A stretch of DNA of 64,000 nt from Erysipelotrichales bacterium (GCA_022508535.1 JAFLUZ010000001.1:1-64000), one strand, 5' to 3'; positions 1 to 9,162 are shown, counted from the first letter of the stretch. Numbers and translations are program-made. Notes: a model not told the origin generated them from the letters alone.

Positions 1-74
1 TAAAATTTGTTAAATCTATAAAAAAGTATAAGGTTCATAGAGTTAAACAACTTCCACGAAAGTTAATGAAAAGT

Positions 75-106
75 CAAAAAAATAACCTATTTTATACAAA
101 ATAGGT
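75..106 (-). terminator. Terminator of the gltX-tRNA-Glu unit
   Basis: Read on the minus strand, ACCTATTTT and its complement AAAATAGGT form a stem and are followed by TATTTTTTT. It lies about 15 bases past the 3' end of tRNA-Glu, so it probably ends the gltX-tRNA transcript. Confidence 0.75.
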
Positions 107-121
107 CATAACTCTCTTAAA

Positions 122-196
122 TGGTAGTCCCAACGGGAATCGAACCCGTGATCCAGCCTTGAGAGGGCTGTGTCTTAACCGCTTGACGATGGGACC
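122..196 (-). tRNA. tRNA-Glu (anticodon CTC)
   Basis: The minus strand folds as a cloverleaf. The acceptor arms are GGTCCCA and TGGGACT, the T-arm carries GGTTCGATTCC, and the anticodon stem CAGCC/GGCTG encloses the loop CTCTCAA. That loop gives anticodon CTC, which reads GAG. The 3' CCA is encoded. The gene sits 72 bases downstream of gltX on the same strand with a terminator beyond it, so the tRNA and its own charging enzyme may share a transcript. Confidence 0.93.
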
Positions 197-268
197 ATGT
201 GACTATATTTAATCACGAATAATAATGTTATGCAAACATTATTTATAATTAAATATAGTTATTTTTCT

Positions 269-1930
269 TTATAATTTGTCATTAATAACGTAATCAATAC
301 GTTTTGCAATTTTGTCTTTACCTAATATTTGTAAGACATAATATAGATTTGGACTTTGTTTTGAAGATGTTAGAGTAATTCTTAATAGTTCCGCTACATC
401 TCCAACATGACCTATATACATATCTTTATTTTGTTTATAGATTTTATTGCTTTCTGCAAATCCGTATTTAGTTCCTAATTCTTTTAATGAATTAAACCAT
501 GCTTGTTCATCAAGTGCTAAATCCAAAGTATCACTAAATTCTTTTAATAAGTTTTTAAAAACATCTTTAGAAATAAATGGATTAAATGGTAATTCATTAT
601 TCATTAATTCTAAATAATAATCTTCATAGAAAAATTTAATCGCATTAAACATATCAGAGAACTTTTCATAATCTTTACGAGGATTTTCTTTTTCTCTTTC
701 AATATTCATAATAGAGACAAAGTAATCTTTATCACGACTAATTAAATCTAATAGTTTTTCATCATATACTTTTGCCCAGTTTAATGCACGATTAGTAATT
801 TCAACTTTATTCATTCTAGATAATAATTCTTTAGAAATGAATTTGAGTTTCATAATATCAAATAATGCTCCATCAAGAGACATTTTTTCAAAACTTAATT
901 TGAACTCGTCATTTGATTTATCTCTATTTTCCGCTTTCCATTCTTCAAAGTTACTATTTGCAATAGTTAATAAGTATTCAATTAATGCTTCAAATGGATA
1001 GCCATCTTTTAAGAAGAATGATACTGCAGCTTCATCATCTTTTCTTTTCGATAATTTACGGCGATTACCATTATCTAATTTCATAATAACAGGAAGATGA
1101 GCGTACATTGGAAGTTCAAATCCTAAAGTATTAAATAATTCAATATGAATTGGAAGAGAAGATAACCACTCTTCACCACGAGTTACACAATTAGTGCGCA
1201 TAAAGTGATCATCAACAGCGTGCGCAAAGTGATAAGTTGGAAGACCATCACTCTTTAAAATAACGATATCTTGATTGTTTTCTGATAATTCTAAATCACC
1301 ACGAATTAAATCATGAACTTTAACTTTGTTATTATGATTACCAGAACTTCTAAATCTAATAACATAAGGTTCTCCGTTTTTAATTCTTTCAATCGCTTCA
1401 TCTACGCTTATATTTCTACATTTAGCGTATTCACCATAATATCCAGGAGTAACTTTATTTTTTTCTTGTTCAGAACGTAAATCTTCTAAATCTTTTTGAC
1501 TACAGAAACAAGGATAAGCTTTTCCATCTCTTACTAATTGCTTAATAACAGTTTTATAGATACTTGCGCGTTCTGATTGCTTATAAGGACCATAATTACC
1601 TTCTTCATGATCTCCTAAGTATCCTTCAGATGGAATAATTTCAAATTCTTTTAATTGTCTTAATAAATCTACACCAGATCCTTCAATTTCTCTTTTGGTA
1701 TCTGTGTCTTCTAAGCGGATATAAAATAATCCTTTAGTATCTTTAGCAAATTTATGTGCGATTAATGATGTAAATAAAGAACCAGTATGTAAGAAACCAG
1801 TTGGAGATGGAGCAAAGCGAGTTACTAATGCACCACTAGGTAAATCTCTTTTTGGAAATCTTTTTTCTAAATCTTCAATAGTTTCATTAATTTCAGGAAA
1901 TAATAATTCTGCTAAATCGTTGTTATTCAT
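269..1930 (-). CDS. gltX: Glutamyl-tRNA synthetase
   Basis: A class I aminoacyl-tRNA synthetase that charges tRNA-Glu with glutamate in the cytoplasm. The HIGH-type motif is seen as FAPSPTGFLHTGS near residue 40 and the KMSKS-type loop as RKLSKRKDD near residue 300. LEDTDTKRE and the VDDHFM segment also fit the catalytic domain. At about 553 residues it resembles the longer clostridial form rather than the usual 480. I start it at the second ATG (1930) because AGAAGGAA stands 7 bases before it, whereas an ATG six codons upstream overlaps that ribosome binding site. It runs towards tRNA-Glu(CTC). Whether it also mischarges tRNA-Gln cannot be seen here. Confidence 0.95.
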   Translation of the reverse strand: MNNNDLAELLFPEINETIEDLEKRFPKRDLPSGALVTRFAPSPTGFLHTGSLFTSLIAHKFAKDTKGLFYIRLEDTDTKREIEGSGVDLLRQLKEFEIIPSEGYLGDHEEGNYGPYKQSERASIYKTVIKQLVRDGKAYPCFCSQKDLEDLRSEQEKNKVTPGYYGEYAKCRNISVDEAIERIKNGEPYVIRFRSSGNHNNKVKVHDLIRGDLELSENNQDIVILKSDGLPTYHFAHAVDDHFMRTNCVTRGEEWLSSLPIHIELFNTLGFELPMYAHLPVIMKLDNGNRRKLSKRKDDEAAVSFFLKDGYPFEALIEYLLTIANSNFEEWKAENRDKSNDEFKLSFEKMSLDGALFDIMKLKFISKELLSRMNKVEITNRALNWAKVYDEKLLDLISRDKDYFVSIMNIEREKENPRKDYEKFSDMFNAIKFFYEDYYLELMNNELPFNPFISKDVFKNLLKEFSDTLDLALDEQAWFNSLKELGTKYGFAESNKIYKQNKDMYIGHVGDVAELLRITLTSSKQSPNLYYVLQILGKDKIAKRIDYVINDKL

Positions 1931-1957
1931 ACTTATTCCTTCTTTCATACGTTAAAT

Positions 1958-1986
1958 ATCATAATTAATTTTGTAAAAATTAACAA
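1958..1986 (-). promoter_or_regulatory. Sigma-A promoter of gltX
   Basis: On the minus strand TTGTTA (1986-1981) is followed after 17 bases by TATGAT (1963-1958), about 28 bases before the chosen gltX start. The match and spacing fit a housekeeping promoter. Confidence 0.55.
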
Positions 1987-2004
1987 GAAATTTTATAAAA
2001 ATAC

Positions 2005-2032
2005 TTGCAAAAAAAATCTAGTATATTATAAT
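2005..2032 (+). promoter_or_regulatory. Sigma-A promoter of tRNA-Gly
   Basis: TTGCAA (2005-2010), a 16-base spacer and a perfect TATAAT (2027-2032) lie 12 bases before the tRNA-Gly 5' end. Confidence 0.7.
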
Positions 2033-2044
2033 AAACAACGTATC

Positions 2045-2118
2045 GCAGGCGTAGTTCAGTGGTAGAACACTACCTTGCCAAGGTAGTTATGCGGGTTCGA
2101 TTCCCGTCGCCTGCTCCA
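2045..2118 (+). tRNA. tRNA-Gly (anticodon GCC)
   Basis: The acceptor arms are GCAGGCG and CGCCTGC. The anticodon stem CTACC/GGTAG encloses TTGCCAA, giving GCC. The T-arm is GCGGGTTCGATTCCCGT, and CCA is encoded. It has its own promoter and a strong terminator, so it is a single-gene transcription unit. Confidence 0.95.
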
Positions 2119-2132
2119 TTTTTTTTGCTCAT

Positions 2133-2168
2133 AACCCCGAATTTAGCACTATGGATTCGGGGTTTTAT
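2133..2168 (+). terminator. Terminator of tRNA-Gly
   Basis: A perfect 10-bp inverted repeat, AACCCCGAAT and ATTCGGGGTT, has a 12-base loop and is followed by TTATT. Confidence 0.75.
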
Positions 2169-2271
2169 TATGCTTTGATATGAGTTAAATGTCTTTTCAA
2201 ATATTGCAATCACACTTATATTTAATTAAAATATAACAAATAGAAAAATATTAGGTAGAGATGTAACAGGT

Positions 2272-2883
2272 ATGAGATATAGAATTGATTTAAAGAAGGA
2301 AAGAGAAAAACGCGGACTAACACAAGCACAGCTTGCGGATCGTATTGGCGTTACTGAAAAATCTATATCTAAATGGGAAAGTGGTCGTGGGCAACCAAGT
2401 TACGACAATATGTTAAAGATTTGTAAAGTATATAATCTAAACATAAACAAAATTGATAGTACAAAAATTTCTAAACGTAGAGTCAATGTGGTATTAAATA
2501 GTTGCTTGATTTCTATCAATGCATTAATTGCTATAATAGTCATATTTCAAGTAATTATAAAATATAACGATGCTGTTACAGTTGGATTAAATTCCAGTAT
2601 GTTAGTGCATCATTTTCAATATGAAACAACTAGATTTAAATTATGGCTATTGTGGTTTATATTTATTCCGACAATAAACTTATTTGTTCCAATTGTTTTT
2701 AGAAAAAATATTGTCGTTTCATCTTGTATAGCGCTTTTAAGTGCATTACTATCTTTACTCGTTTTTAAGGATTTCTATTCTAAACTTATAAATAATACTA
2801 TAATTATTGGAATGCTGGGTATTTTAATGATTCAATTTATAAATTATAAATGCAATAGAAAATACAAGGGAGAGATAGCATGA
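2272..2883 (+). CDS. XRE-family regulator with membrane segments
   Basis: Residues 1-60 form a Cro/C1-type helix-turn-helix (REKRGLTQAQLADRIGVTEK, then SISKWESGRGQPS). The rest is hydrophobic, with about four predicted membrane passes, so the DNA-binding domain is tied to the membrane. The target is unknown. The stop codon overlaps the start of the next gene as ATGA, so the two are translationally coupled. The next protein has the same layout, which suggests a paralogous pair acting together. The ribosome binding site is poor (AGGT almost touching the ATG), so expression may be low or the true start may differ. Confidence 0.8.
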   Translation: MRYRIDLKKEREKRGLTQAQLADRIGVTEKSISKWESGRGQPSYDNMLKICKVYNLNINKIDSTKISKRRVNVVLNSCLISINALIAIIVIFQVIIKYNDAVTVGLNSSMLVHHFQYETTRFKLWLLWFIFIPTINLFVPIVFRKNIVVSSCIALLSALLSLLVFKDFYSKLINNTIIIGMLGILMIQFINYKCNRKYKGEIA

Positions 2884-3374
2884 TTAGTTCTAATGATTTT
2901 GGAAAATTTATTGTGGCAAAACGGAAAGAATATAAGATATCTCAAGTTGAATTAGCAGAAAAATTAAATGTTGATCCTAAAACTTTATCAAAATGGGAGA
3001 ATGGCGGTGGTTATCCTGATATGGAAGCCGCATATAAAATTGAGAAAATATTCAATATCTCTTTAACTGATATATTAAATGAAAACTTTGATACAAAAAT
3101 AATCAAAGAAAGAAAACTTCTTACTTTTGATAATATATTCATTTTTATGATGCTTATTATTAGCATTATATTTATTGTTTTAAAAAGTCTTAATATCGTT
3201 TTTGTTGTATTTAAATTGCAAATATTGTTAAGTATTATTTTTATTTTAAATATGTTGTCTTTTATTTCTTTGATCTTTTTATTCGATTCCAAAAAATCAA
3301 ATAACCGTAAATTGTTGATTATTTTTATGAAAATCGTCTATTTTCTAACTATTTTATTAATGTTTATTTTATAA
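2880..3374 (+). CDS. Second XRE-family regulator with membrane segments
   Basis: The N-terminal helix-turn-helix (KEYKISQVELAEKLNVDPKT, LSKWENGGGYPDME) is followed after residue 80 by two or three hydrophobic helices. It starts within the stop codon of the preceding gene (ATGA overlap) and looks like a diverged paralogue of it. GGGAGAG stands just upstream as the ribosome binding site. The target and signal are unknown. Similar HTH plus membrane proteins in Firmicutes act as local repressors of neighbouring transport or stress genes, but no such neighbour is obvious here. The following gene is 75 bases downstream. Confidence 0.78.
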   Translation: MISSNDFGKFIVAKRKEYKISQVELAEKLNVDPKTLSKWENGGGYPDMEAAYKIEKIFNISLTDILNENFDTKIIKERKLLTFDNIFIFMMLIISIIFIVLKSLNIVFVVFKLQILLSIIFILNMLSFISLIFLFDSKKSNNRKLLIIFMKIVYFLTILLMFIL

Positions 3375-3448
3375 ATCTACATTTTTATAGATATAGGTAG
3401 AGTTGACTTTATGCTTATTATAATAGCAGAAAGGAGCTTTATACCGAC

Positions 3449-4708
3449 ATGAGCAGTAGTTTATTTTTAGTTGCCGGATTATTATTAGGTGGTATAACTA
3501 TCGGCAACGAGCAAATTGGCAATTATGAAGATAATAGCAAATTTGAAAGTCTTAACTATGTAGTTGAGCACATGGATGAATTTAATGAAGTTCGTATGGA
3601 TGAAGGGTATGCGCCTACGGATGTTGATTTCATTAAATCGGTTCCAATCAATACGTTTGATGGTAGAAAACTTGAAGGACGTTTGTTGAAATTAAATGAG
3701 GGTTATATTTTATTTGGTGAAGATGATGTAATACACAAAATATCTTACACCGATGATGTTAGCATCAATAAATTAAGTATTTTGGAGTTCTATGATATTG
3801 GTGGTTTTGTAGAGTACGATAAGAAAACAGGAGAATATGAATCTTTGTACCAAAACAAACAAGGCGATAGTATAAATTCATCAACTCCAGTTATTTATGA
3901 TGGTCAAATGAATAGTGGAGAAGGTTCTATATATGAACCTATTGATTATATCGCATCTAGATATGGAGAAGGATTTTATTTATATGAATCTTATCAAATT
4001 AGGAGTCAAGTTGATCGAAATATCAAGGCACTTAATGCATCGATTGTTGAAATGGGACAATATAAAACTAACCTAGGAGTTAATTATTTTATTGATGAAG
4101 ATATGTATAGTCTTGTTATTGCTACAATTCTTGCTGACTTCGTTGAAAAAACTTATGAAATTAGATTTTCAAGAATGGCTGGATGGCCATATGATTGTGA
4201 AGCTAATGAACCAGATATTTATAATTATAAAACAACGCATGGTTGGTGGCTTACAAACAATTATCTAACTAAACTTAATATTATGTTAAGAAAATATATG
4301 TATCAACAATATGGTACTTATGCAGTTCTTACAAAAGAACAAATTAGAGATATTGTTGTATGGTTTGCTAATCAATATGGGTATCCTCTTTCATTTGAAT
4401 ATACTAATGTTTGGAGAAGTATCTATACTATGACGGACTTCTTTTCTCTTAATCTTAAGAAAGACAGAATAATGATAGTTGATATTTCCAATAGTGAAAC
4501 TTATGGAGATTTAGTTGGTTGTGCAGTTGGCTATAGGTTATATGAAAAAAAATCATATGTTTTAGGTATAGAAGTATATAATCAAGTCTATTTATTAGAA
4601 TTTAGAGATACATTCCTCTATGCTAATAATTATCTTGATATTACTTGGCCAGGCATAGGGGCAAAAACAATTACTTTTGTTACATCACCAGAAAGCTTTA
4701 ACGCTTAG
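3449..4708 (+). CDS. Unrecognised protein, possibly secreted
   Basis: I do not recognise this 419-residue protein with confidence. It begins with a short hydrophobic stretch (LFLVAGLLLGGITIG) that could be a signal anchor but has no basic N-terminal region. The body is acidic and rich in tyrosine. The end (YTNVWRSIYTM, then SETYGDLVGCAVGYRLY, then LEFRDTFLYANNYLDITW) has the rhythm of the C-terminal half of papain-fold (C39-like) secreted peptidases. There, a YGDH-type motif carries the catalytic histidine; here leucine stands in that place, and I see no catalytic cysteine motif. If the resemblance is real this is an inactive relative. AAAGGAG stands 12 bases before the ATG. It ends before a strong terminator. 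Confidence 0.6.
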   Translation: MSSSLFLVAGLLLGGITIGNEQIGNYEDNSKFESLNYVVEHMDEFNEVRMDEGYAPTDVDFIKSVPINTFDGRKLEGRLLKLNEGYILFGEDDVIHKISYTDDVSINKLSILEFYDIGGFVEYDKKTGEYESLYQNKQGDSINSSTPVIYDGQMNSGEGSIYEPIDYIASRYGEGFYLYESYQIRSQVDRNIKALNASIVEMGQYKTNLGVNYFIDEDMYSLVIATILADFVEKTYEIRFSRMAGWPYDCEANEPDIYNYKTTHGWWLTNNYLTKLNIMLRKYMYQQYGTYAVLTKEQIRDIVVWFANQYGYPLSFEYTNVWRSIYTMTDFFSLNLKKDRIMIVDISNSETYGDLVGCAVGYRLYEKKSYVLGIEVYNQVYLLEFRDTFLYANNYLDITWPGIGAKTITFVTSPESFNA

Positions 4709-4717
4709 GTGTGTATC

Positions 4718-4802
4718 ATACATGTTTTGGGTATGACATGTATATGAGGGCTAGGGCTCTAACAGGGTTGCTTCTCGAAAGAGGAGCAACCCACTTTCTT
4801 TT
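4718..4802 (+). terminator. 3' region with two hairpins and terminator
   Basis: An 8-bp palindrome (ATACATGT/ACATGTAT, 4718-4744) is followed by a 12-bp stem, GGGTTGCTTCTC and GAGGAGCAACCC around GAAA (about 4764-4791), then CTTTCTTTTT. The second is a strong intrinsic terminator. The first has no T-run and no explanation. Confidence 0.75.
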
Positions 4803-4850
4803 TATATATCATATTTAATATATTCGTAATTTGTAGTATTATATTTTTGT

Positions 4851-4927
4851 GCCCTTGTAGCTCAGTTGGATAGAGCATTCGCCTCCTAAGCGAAAGGTCG
4901 TGCGTTCGAATCGCGTCAAGGGCGCCA
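4851..4927 (+). tRNA. tRNA-Arg (anticodon CCT)
   Basis: The acceptor arms are GCCCTTG and CAAGGGC. The anticodon stem TTCGC/GCGAA encloses CTCCTAA, giving CCT, which reads AGG. The T-arm is GTGCGTTCGAATCGCGT, and CCA is encoded. Confidence 0.94.
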
Positions 4928-5043
4928 TTTTGCTAAAATAATCAAAATTTATATTAAAACATCTCCAAAAATGTCTAAACACAGTTTGCCTAGATTTTTT
5001 GAGTAATGATAATGTCAAAATATTTTTTAAGGAGTAGTTGCTT

Positions 5044-5532
5044 ATGAATATAGAACAAAAGGAATTAGTAATTATTGTTAGTGATGCAATAAGTGAATTT
5101 AATCTTCGAGAGCGTTATCTTCTTGATAGGAATTTGAGTGAGCGTTGTATTTGCTCTAAATTCGCATCATATCTTGAACGAGCACTTATTGGTACTAAAT
5201 ATTCCGGCTATGATGTTGATGTGGAATATAACCGTGGCATGAATGGTAATGAATATGCAAAGAAAAGGCTGTTTGGTAAAAACGCTATAGTTGATCTTAT
5301 TGTGCATAAAAGAGGCTATGATTATGAAAATAGCCGTTTTCATAATCTTATTTGTATTGAAATGAAAAAAAGAGGTGGACAGAGGAATTTGTGTTATGAT
5401 AAGAATAGATTATCAACTATGACAGATTTTTCGTGTGGATTTAATTATCAGATTGGCTTTATGCTAATTGCTAGAAAAAGTGGAATTGTAATTGATAAAA
5501 TATTTCCTAATGAAAGAGACGGCGATTATTAA
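5044..5532 (+). CDS. Orphan PD-(D/E)XK nuclease-like protein
   Basis: A 162-residue protein of unknown role. A helix rich in charged residues (LSERCICSKFASYLERAL) is followed by AIVDLIVHKRG and LICIEMKKRG. The Asp in the first strand and the ExK in the second are the spacing expected of the PD-(D/E)XK nuclease fold, seen in restriction-type and recombination enzymes. No methyltransferase or recognition subunit is nearby, so it is not a recognisable restriction system. I start it at ATG 5044 because AAGGAG ends 9 bases upstream; a TTG at 5038 is too close. Function beyond the fold is inference. Confidence 0.6.
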   Translation: MNIEQKELVIIVSDAISEFNLRERYLLDRNLSERCICSKFASYLERALIGTKYSGYDVDVEYNRGMNGNEYAKKRLFGKNAIVDLIVHKRGYDYENSRFHNLICIEMKKRGGQRNLCYDKNRLSTMTDFSCGFNYQIGFMLIARKSGIVIDKIFPNERDGDY

Positions 5533-5585
5533 TTGTACATTACAAGGAAATACGTATTATTTTTATATGATAGGAGGATTTATTT

Positions 5586-6488
5586 ATGGCGAAAATATTA
5601 GTTGTTGGTAGTGCAAATGCTGATTTAGTTACTTATGTTGATAAAATGCCTAAAGAAGGAGAAACAAGACTTGGTGAAAGCTTTTCTATTAATGCGGGAG
5701 GCAAAGGCGCGAATCAGGCTGTTGCATGTGCAAAAGCAGGTGGTAATGTTACTTTGCTTGCAAAAATAGGTCAAGATGAATATGGTAAAATGATTGAATC
5801 AACTTTAATTGAAAATAATGTTAATACAAAACTTCTTTTAGATTCTGAAAGTCAAACGGGTGTTGCTTCAATTACCGTAGATAGTCAAACGGGAGAAAAT
5901 AAAATTGTCGTTGTAAAGGGCGCAAATGATAAACTAACTATTCAAGACATTAATGATAATATTGAGTTAATAAAACAATCTGACATACTCATTGTTCAAC
6001 TTGAAATACCACTACATGTTGCAAGACATGCGATATTAATTGGTTATTTGGCACATAAAACCGTAATATTAAATCCAGCTCCTGCTCAAAAATTAAATAA
6101 TGATATATTAAAGTATGTAACTTATTTAACACCAAATAAAACTGAACTAGAGATATTAGCAGATATGGAAATTCATAATGAAAAAGATTTAAAAATTGCC
6201 ATAGAAAAAGTTGCAAGCTATGGAGTTAAAAGTATAATAGTTACACTAGGAGACAAAGGAGCAGTCTTATATAAACGAAAAGAAATGACTTATATACCTA
6301 GTTATAAAGTAGATGCCATTGATACTACTGGCGCTGGTGATTGTTTTAATGGAGTATTTGCGGCATATCTTGCAAAAAGATATAATGCAATAGAATCAGT
6401 AAAATATGCTATGAAGGCTGCATCAATTTGTGTGACAAGGGAAGGCACAATTAAGGCAATGCCTTCAAAAAAAGAAATACATATATAG
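5586..6488 (+). CDS. rbsK: Ribokinase (PfkB family)
   Basis: Phosphorylates D-ribose to ribose 5-phosphate with ATP in the cytoplasm. The N-terminus VVGSANADLVTYVDKMPKEG and the glycine pair GGKGANQAVA are PfkB signature 1. DTTGAGDCFNG near residue 243 is signature 2 and carries the catalytic Asp. Its length of 300 is normal. TAGGAGG stands 8 bases before the ATG. No ribose transporter lies beside it, so it may work in nucleoside salvage. Ribokinase is the best call within the PfkB family, but substrate specificity is not proven by sequence. Confidence 0.85.
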   Translation: MAKILVVGSANADLVTYVDKMPKEGETRLGESFSINAGGKGANQAVACAKAGGNVTLLAKIGQDEYGKMIESTLIENNVNTKLLLDSESQTGVASITVDSQTGENKIVVVKGANDKLTIQDINDNIELIKQSDILIVQLEIPLHVARHAILIGYLAHKTVILNPAPAQKLNNDILKYVTYLTPNKTELEILADMEIHNEKDLKIAIEKVASYGVKSIIVTLGDKGAVLYKRKEMTYIPSYKVDAIDTTGAGDCFNGVFAAYLAKRYNAIESVKYAMKAASICVTREGTIKAMPSKKEIHI

Positions 6489-6490
6489 TA

Positions 6491-6523
6491 AAAGACAAGT
6501 TAAAGGAGGCATAACTTGTCTTT
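6491..6523. terminator. Bidirectional terminator between rbsK and clpB
   Basis: AAAGACAAGTTA and TAACTTGTCTTT form a 12-bp stem flanked by A and T runs. It serves convergent rbsK (plus) and clpB (minus). Confidence 0.8.
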
Positions 6524-6529
6524 TTTATA

Positions 6530-9088
6530 TTAACGAATGACATTAAATGTAAATTTATCTATAAAACTTATATTAACTTGAGTGTTCTTTTCAATGCTTC
6601 CAGCAATTATTTCTTTTGATAATGGAGTTTCGATTTCTTTTTGAATGAATCTTTTTATTGGTCTTGCTCCATATATTTGATCAAAGCCTTGTTCGATAAT
6701 TGCATTCATCGCCTTATCATCTAAAGAAATTGAAATTTGCATTTTGGAAAGTCGCCTTTCAAGTTCTTTTATAAACTTATTAACGATATTTTTAATAATA
6801 TCTTTAGTAAGAGGATTGAAGTAAATAATATCATCAATTCTATTTAAAAATTCTGGTTTGAAATGTGATTTTAATTCGTTTTCCACTAATTGATAGTTTT
6901 CTTTACTTGCACCTTCAAGAAGATATTCGGATCCAATATTTGAAGTCATAATAAGAATAGTATTTTTAAAATCTACTATTCTTCCTAGAGAATCAGTTAA
7001 TCTTCCATCATCTAAGACTTGTAATAAGACATTAAAGACATCAGGATGAGCTTTTTCAATTTCATCAAGAAGTACAATTGAATATGGCTTTCTTCTCACT
7101 GCTTCAGTTAGTTGTCCACCTTCTTCATAGCCTACATATCCTGGAGGAGCACCAAGTAAACGTGAGACAGAAAACTTTTCCATATATTCTGACATATCAA
7201 TACGTACAATTTGATCTTCACTATCGAAAATATTTTCTGCTAAAGCTTTAGCAACTTCTGTTTTACCAACACCTGTTGGACCTAAGAAAAGGAAGCTTCC
7301 AATTGGACGATGTTCATCAGAAATTCCTGCTCGAGATCTCAATATTGCGTTACTAACTTTTTCTAATGCTTCGTTTTGCCCTATGACGCGTCTTGCTAAA
7401 TTCACTTCAAGACTTAGTAATTTTTCTGATTCTGATGTGTTTAAACGAGATACTGGAATTCCAGTCCATTTTGCTACTACTTCGGCAATATCTGTCTCAT
7501 CAACAACTTCATCAAGCATTCTTCCACTTTTATCTTTTGATTTATCTTCAATAATTAGTTTTTCTAAATCAGGAATTGTTTGATATTGTAATTTTGCTGC
7601 TTTTTCAAAATCTGCATCATTTAGTGCTTTATTTAATTCGATCTTTGCTAAATCCAACTCTTTTTTAGCGTTTTTTGCACGATATAATTCGTCTTTTTCT
7701 TTTTGCCATTTAGCAGTAAGTTCAGTCTGTTTTTGCATTAAATTAGCAATTTCTGCATCCATTTCTTTTGCTCTCTTAATTGAGGCTTCACTAGTTTCTT
7801 TAGAAAGAGAAATGCGTTCAATTTGTAGTTGCATTAATTTTCTTGATATCTCATCTAATTCAATTGGCATGGAGTCAATTTGCATTCTTGTAGCTGCACA
7901 TGCCTCATCAATTAAATCAATGGCTTTATCTGGTAAATAGCGATCTGAAATATATCTTTTTGATAATGTGGCTGCAGAAATAATAGCAGAGTCTAATATT
8001 TGCACTCCGTGATGCGATTCAAATCTTTCTTTTAAACCTCTAATTATTGAAATAGTATCTTCTACAGTAGGTTCATCTACCATTACTTTTTGCATTCTTC
8101 TTTCAAACGCTGAATCTTTTTCAATATATTTACGATATTCATCAAGAGTAGTTGCTCCAATACAATGCAATTCCCCTCTTGCTAGCATTGGTTTAAGTAA
8201 ATTTGCAGCATCCATTGCACCTTGCGTTTTACCTGCACCTACTAATAAATGTATTTCATCAATGAACAAAATAATTTGTCCATTAGATTTAATAATAGCG
8301 TTTAATACAGCTTTTAATCTTTCTTCAAATTCACCTTGATATTTTGCACCAGCAATAAGTGCACCCATATCAAGTTCAAAGATAGATTTGTCTTTTAAAG
8401 AAAATGGAACATCTCCTTTAAAAATGCGCCACGCCAAACCTTCGACAATTGCGGTTTTTCCTACACCTGGTTCACCAATTAAAACAGGATTATTTTTACT
8501 TTTTCTTGATAAAATTTGCATGACACGACGAATTTCTTCATCGCGACCAATAATTGGATCGATTTTGCCAGATTTAACATCGCTTATTAAATCACGGCCA
8601 TATTTTTTTAAAACTTCATATGTTTCTTCTGGATTTGCACTTTTCACGGTATTTCCACCTCGAATCTCTTTAATAACATTAAGCACGTTTTGTTTTGTAA
8701 AATTGTTTAATTTTTTTAGTTTACTAATAATTGAATGTTTATTATCAAATAAAGATAAAATTAAGTGTTCAATAGATAAGTATTCATCTTTAAATTGTAT
8801 TTTATATTTATCTGCATCACTTAATAGTGTTGCGCTACCATTAGATAAATATGGGTTATTGGCGTTACTAGTAGAAACACTATTAATAACGTAGTCATTA
8901 ATTATATTTAGGACATCTTTTTTATTTACGTTTATTTTATCTAAAACATTTAAAAGCATTGAATCATTATCTTGATACATTGCAAGTAGTATTTGAGGTA
9001 TATCAATTTCATTATTTTGGTGACTCTTAGCAATGTCACTAGCGGAGTTAATTATCTTTATAACTTTTTCCGTCATTTTATCTGTCAT
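6530..9088 (-). CDS. clpB: ClpB disaggregase
   Basis: A hexameric AAA+ chaperone that pulls polypeptides out of aggregates together with DnaK. An N-terminal Clp repeat domain (1-140) precedes AAA domain 1 with Walker A GEPGVGKT near residue 203. A middle coiled-coil domain (about 400-520) distinguishes ClpB from ClpA and ClpC. AAA domain 2 has GPTGVGKT near residue 607 and the [20 protein letters not shown] segment. The length of 852 is typical. AAGGAGG lies 9 bases before the ATG. A CIRCE operator overlaps the transcription start, so HrcA heat-shock control is expected. DnaK is not in the window. Confidence 0.97.
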   Translation of the reverse strand: MTDKMTEKVIKIINSASDIAKSHQNNEIDIPQILLAMYQDNDSMLLNVLDKINVNKKDVLNIINDYVINSVSTSNANNPYLSNGSATLLSDADKYKIQFKDEYLSIEHLILSLFDNKHSIISKLKKLNNFTKQNVLNVIKEIRGGNTVKSANPEETYEVLKKYGRDLISDVKSGKIDPIIGRDEEIRRVMQILSRKSKNNPVLIGEPGVGKTAIVEGLAWRIFKGDVPFSLKDKSIFELDMGALIAGAKYQGEFEERLKAVLNAIIKSNGQIILFIDEIHLLVGAGKTQGAMDAANLLKPMLARGELHCIGATTLDEYRKYIEKDSAFERRMQKVMVDEPTVEDTISIIRGLKERFESHHGVQILDSAIISAATLSKRYISDRYLPDKAIDLIDEACAATRMQIDSMPIELDEISRKLMQLQIERISLSKETSEASIKRAKEMDAEIANLMQKQTELTAKWQKEKDELYRAKNAKKELDLAKIELNKALNDADFEKAAKLQYQTIPDLEKLIIEDKSKDKSGRMLDEVVDETDIAEVVAKWTGIPVSRLNTSESEKLLSLEVNLARRVIGQNEALEKVSNAILRSRAGISDEHRPIGSFLFLGPTGVGKTEVAKALAENIFDSEDQIVRIDMSEYMEKFSVSRLLGAPPGYVGYEEGGQLTEAVRRKPYSIVLLDEIEKAHPDVFNVLLQVLDDGRLTDSLGRIVDFKNTILIMTSNIGSEYLLEGASKENYQLVENELKSHFKPEFLNRIDDIIYFNPLTKDIIKNIVNKFIKELERRLSKMQISISLDDKAMNAIIEQGFDQIYGARPIKRFIQKEIETPLSKEIIAGSIEKNTQVNISFIDKFTFNVIR

Positions 9089-9103
9089 ATATATTTACCT
9101 CCT

Positions 9104-9130
9104 TTAGCACTCTATAACGTTAAGTGCTAA
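9104..9130 (-). promoter_or_regulatory. CIRCE operator (HrcA site) of clpB
   Basis: TTAGCACTC, 9 bases, then AAGTGCTAA. The consensus is TTAGCACTC-N9-GAGTGCTAA, so there is one mismatch. It sits immediately downstream of the -10 box, at the transcription start, where bound HrcA would block initiation. Confidence 0.9.
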
Positions 9131-9134
9131 TTAT

Positions 9135-9162
9135 ATTATATAGCAACATTTAGCAATGTCAA
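9135..9162 (-). promoter_or_regulatory. Sigma-A promoter of clpB
   Basis: On the minus strand a perfect TTGACA (9162-9157), a 16-base spacer and a perfect TATAAT (9140-9135). A consensus-strength promoter is what one expects for a gene held off by a repressor. Confidence 0.85.

Noticed and set aside
3403-3424. TTGACT and TATAAT before the gene at 3449 as a promoter
   Set aside because: Only 10 bases separate them, too short for sigma-A.
8388-8894. A 168-codon frame opposite clpB
   Set aside because: It is an antisense shadow of ClpB coding sequence without a ribosome binding site or family motif.
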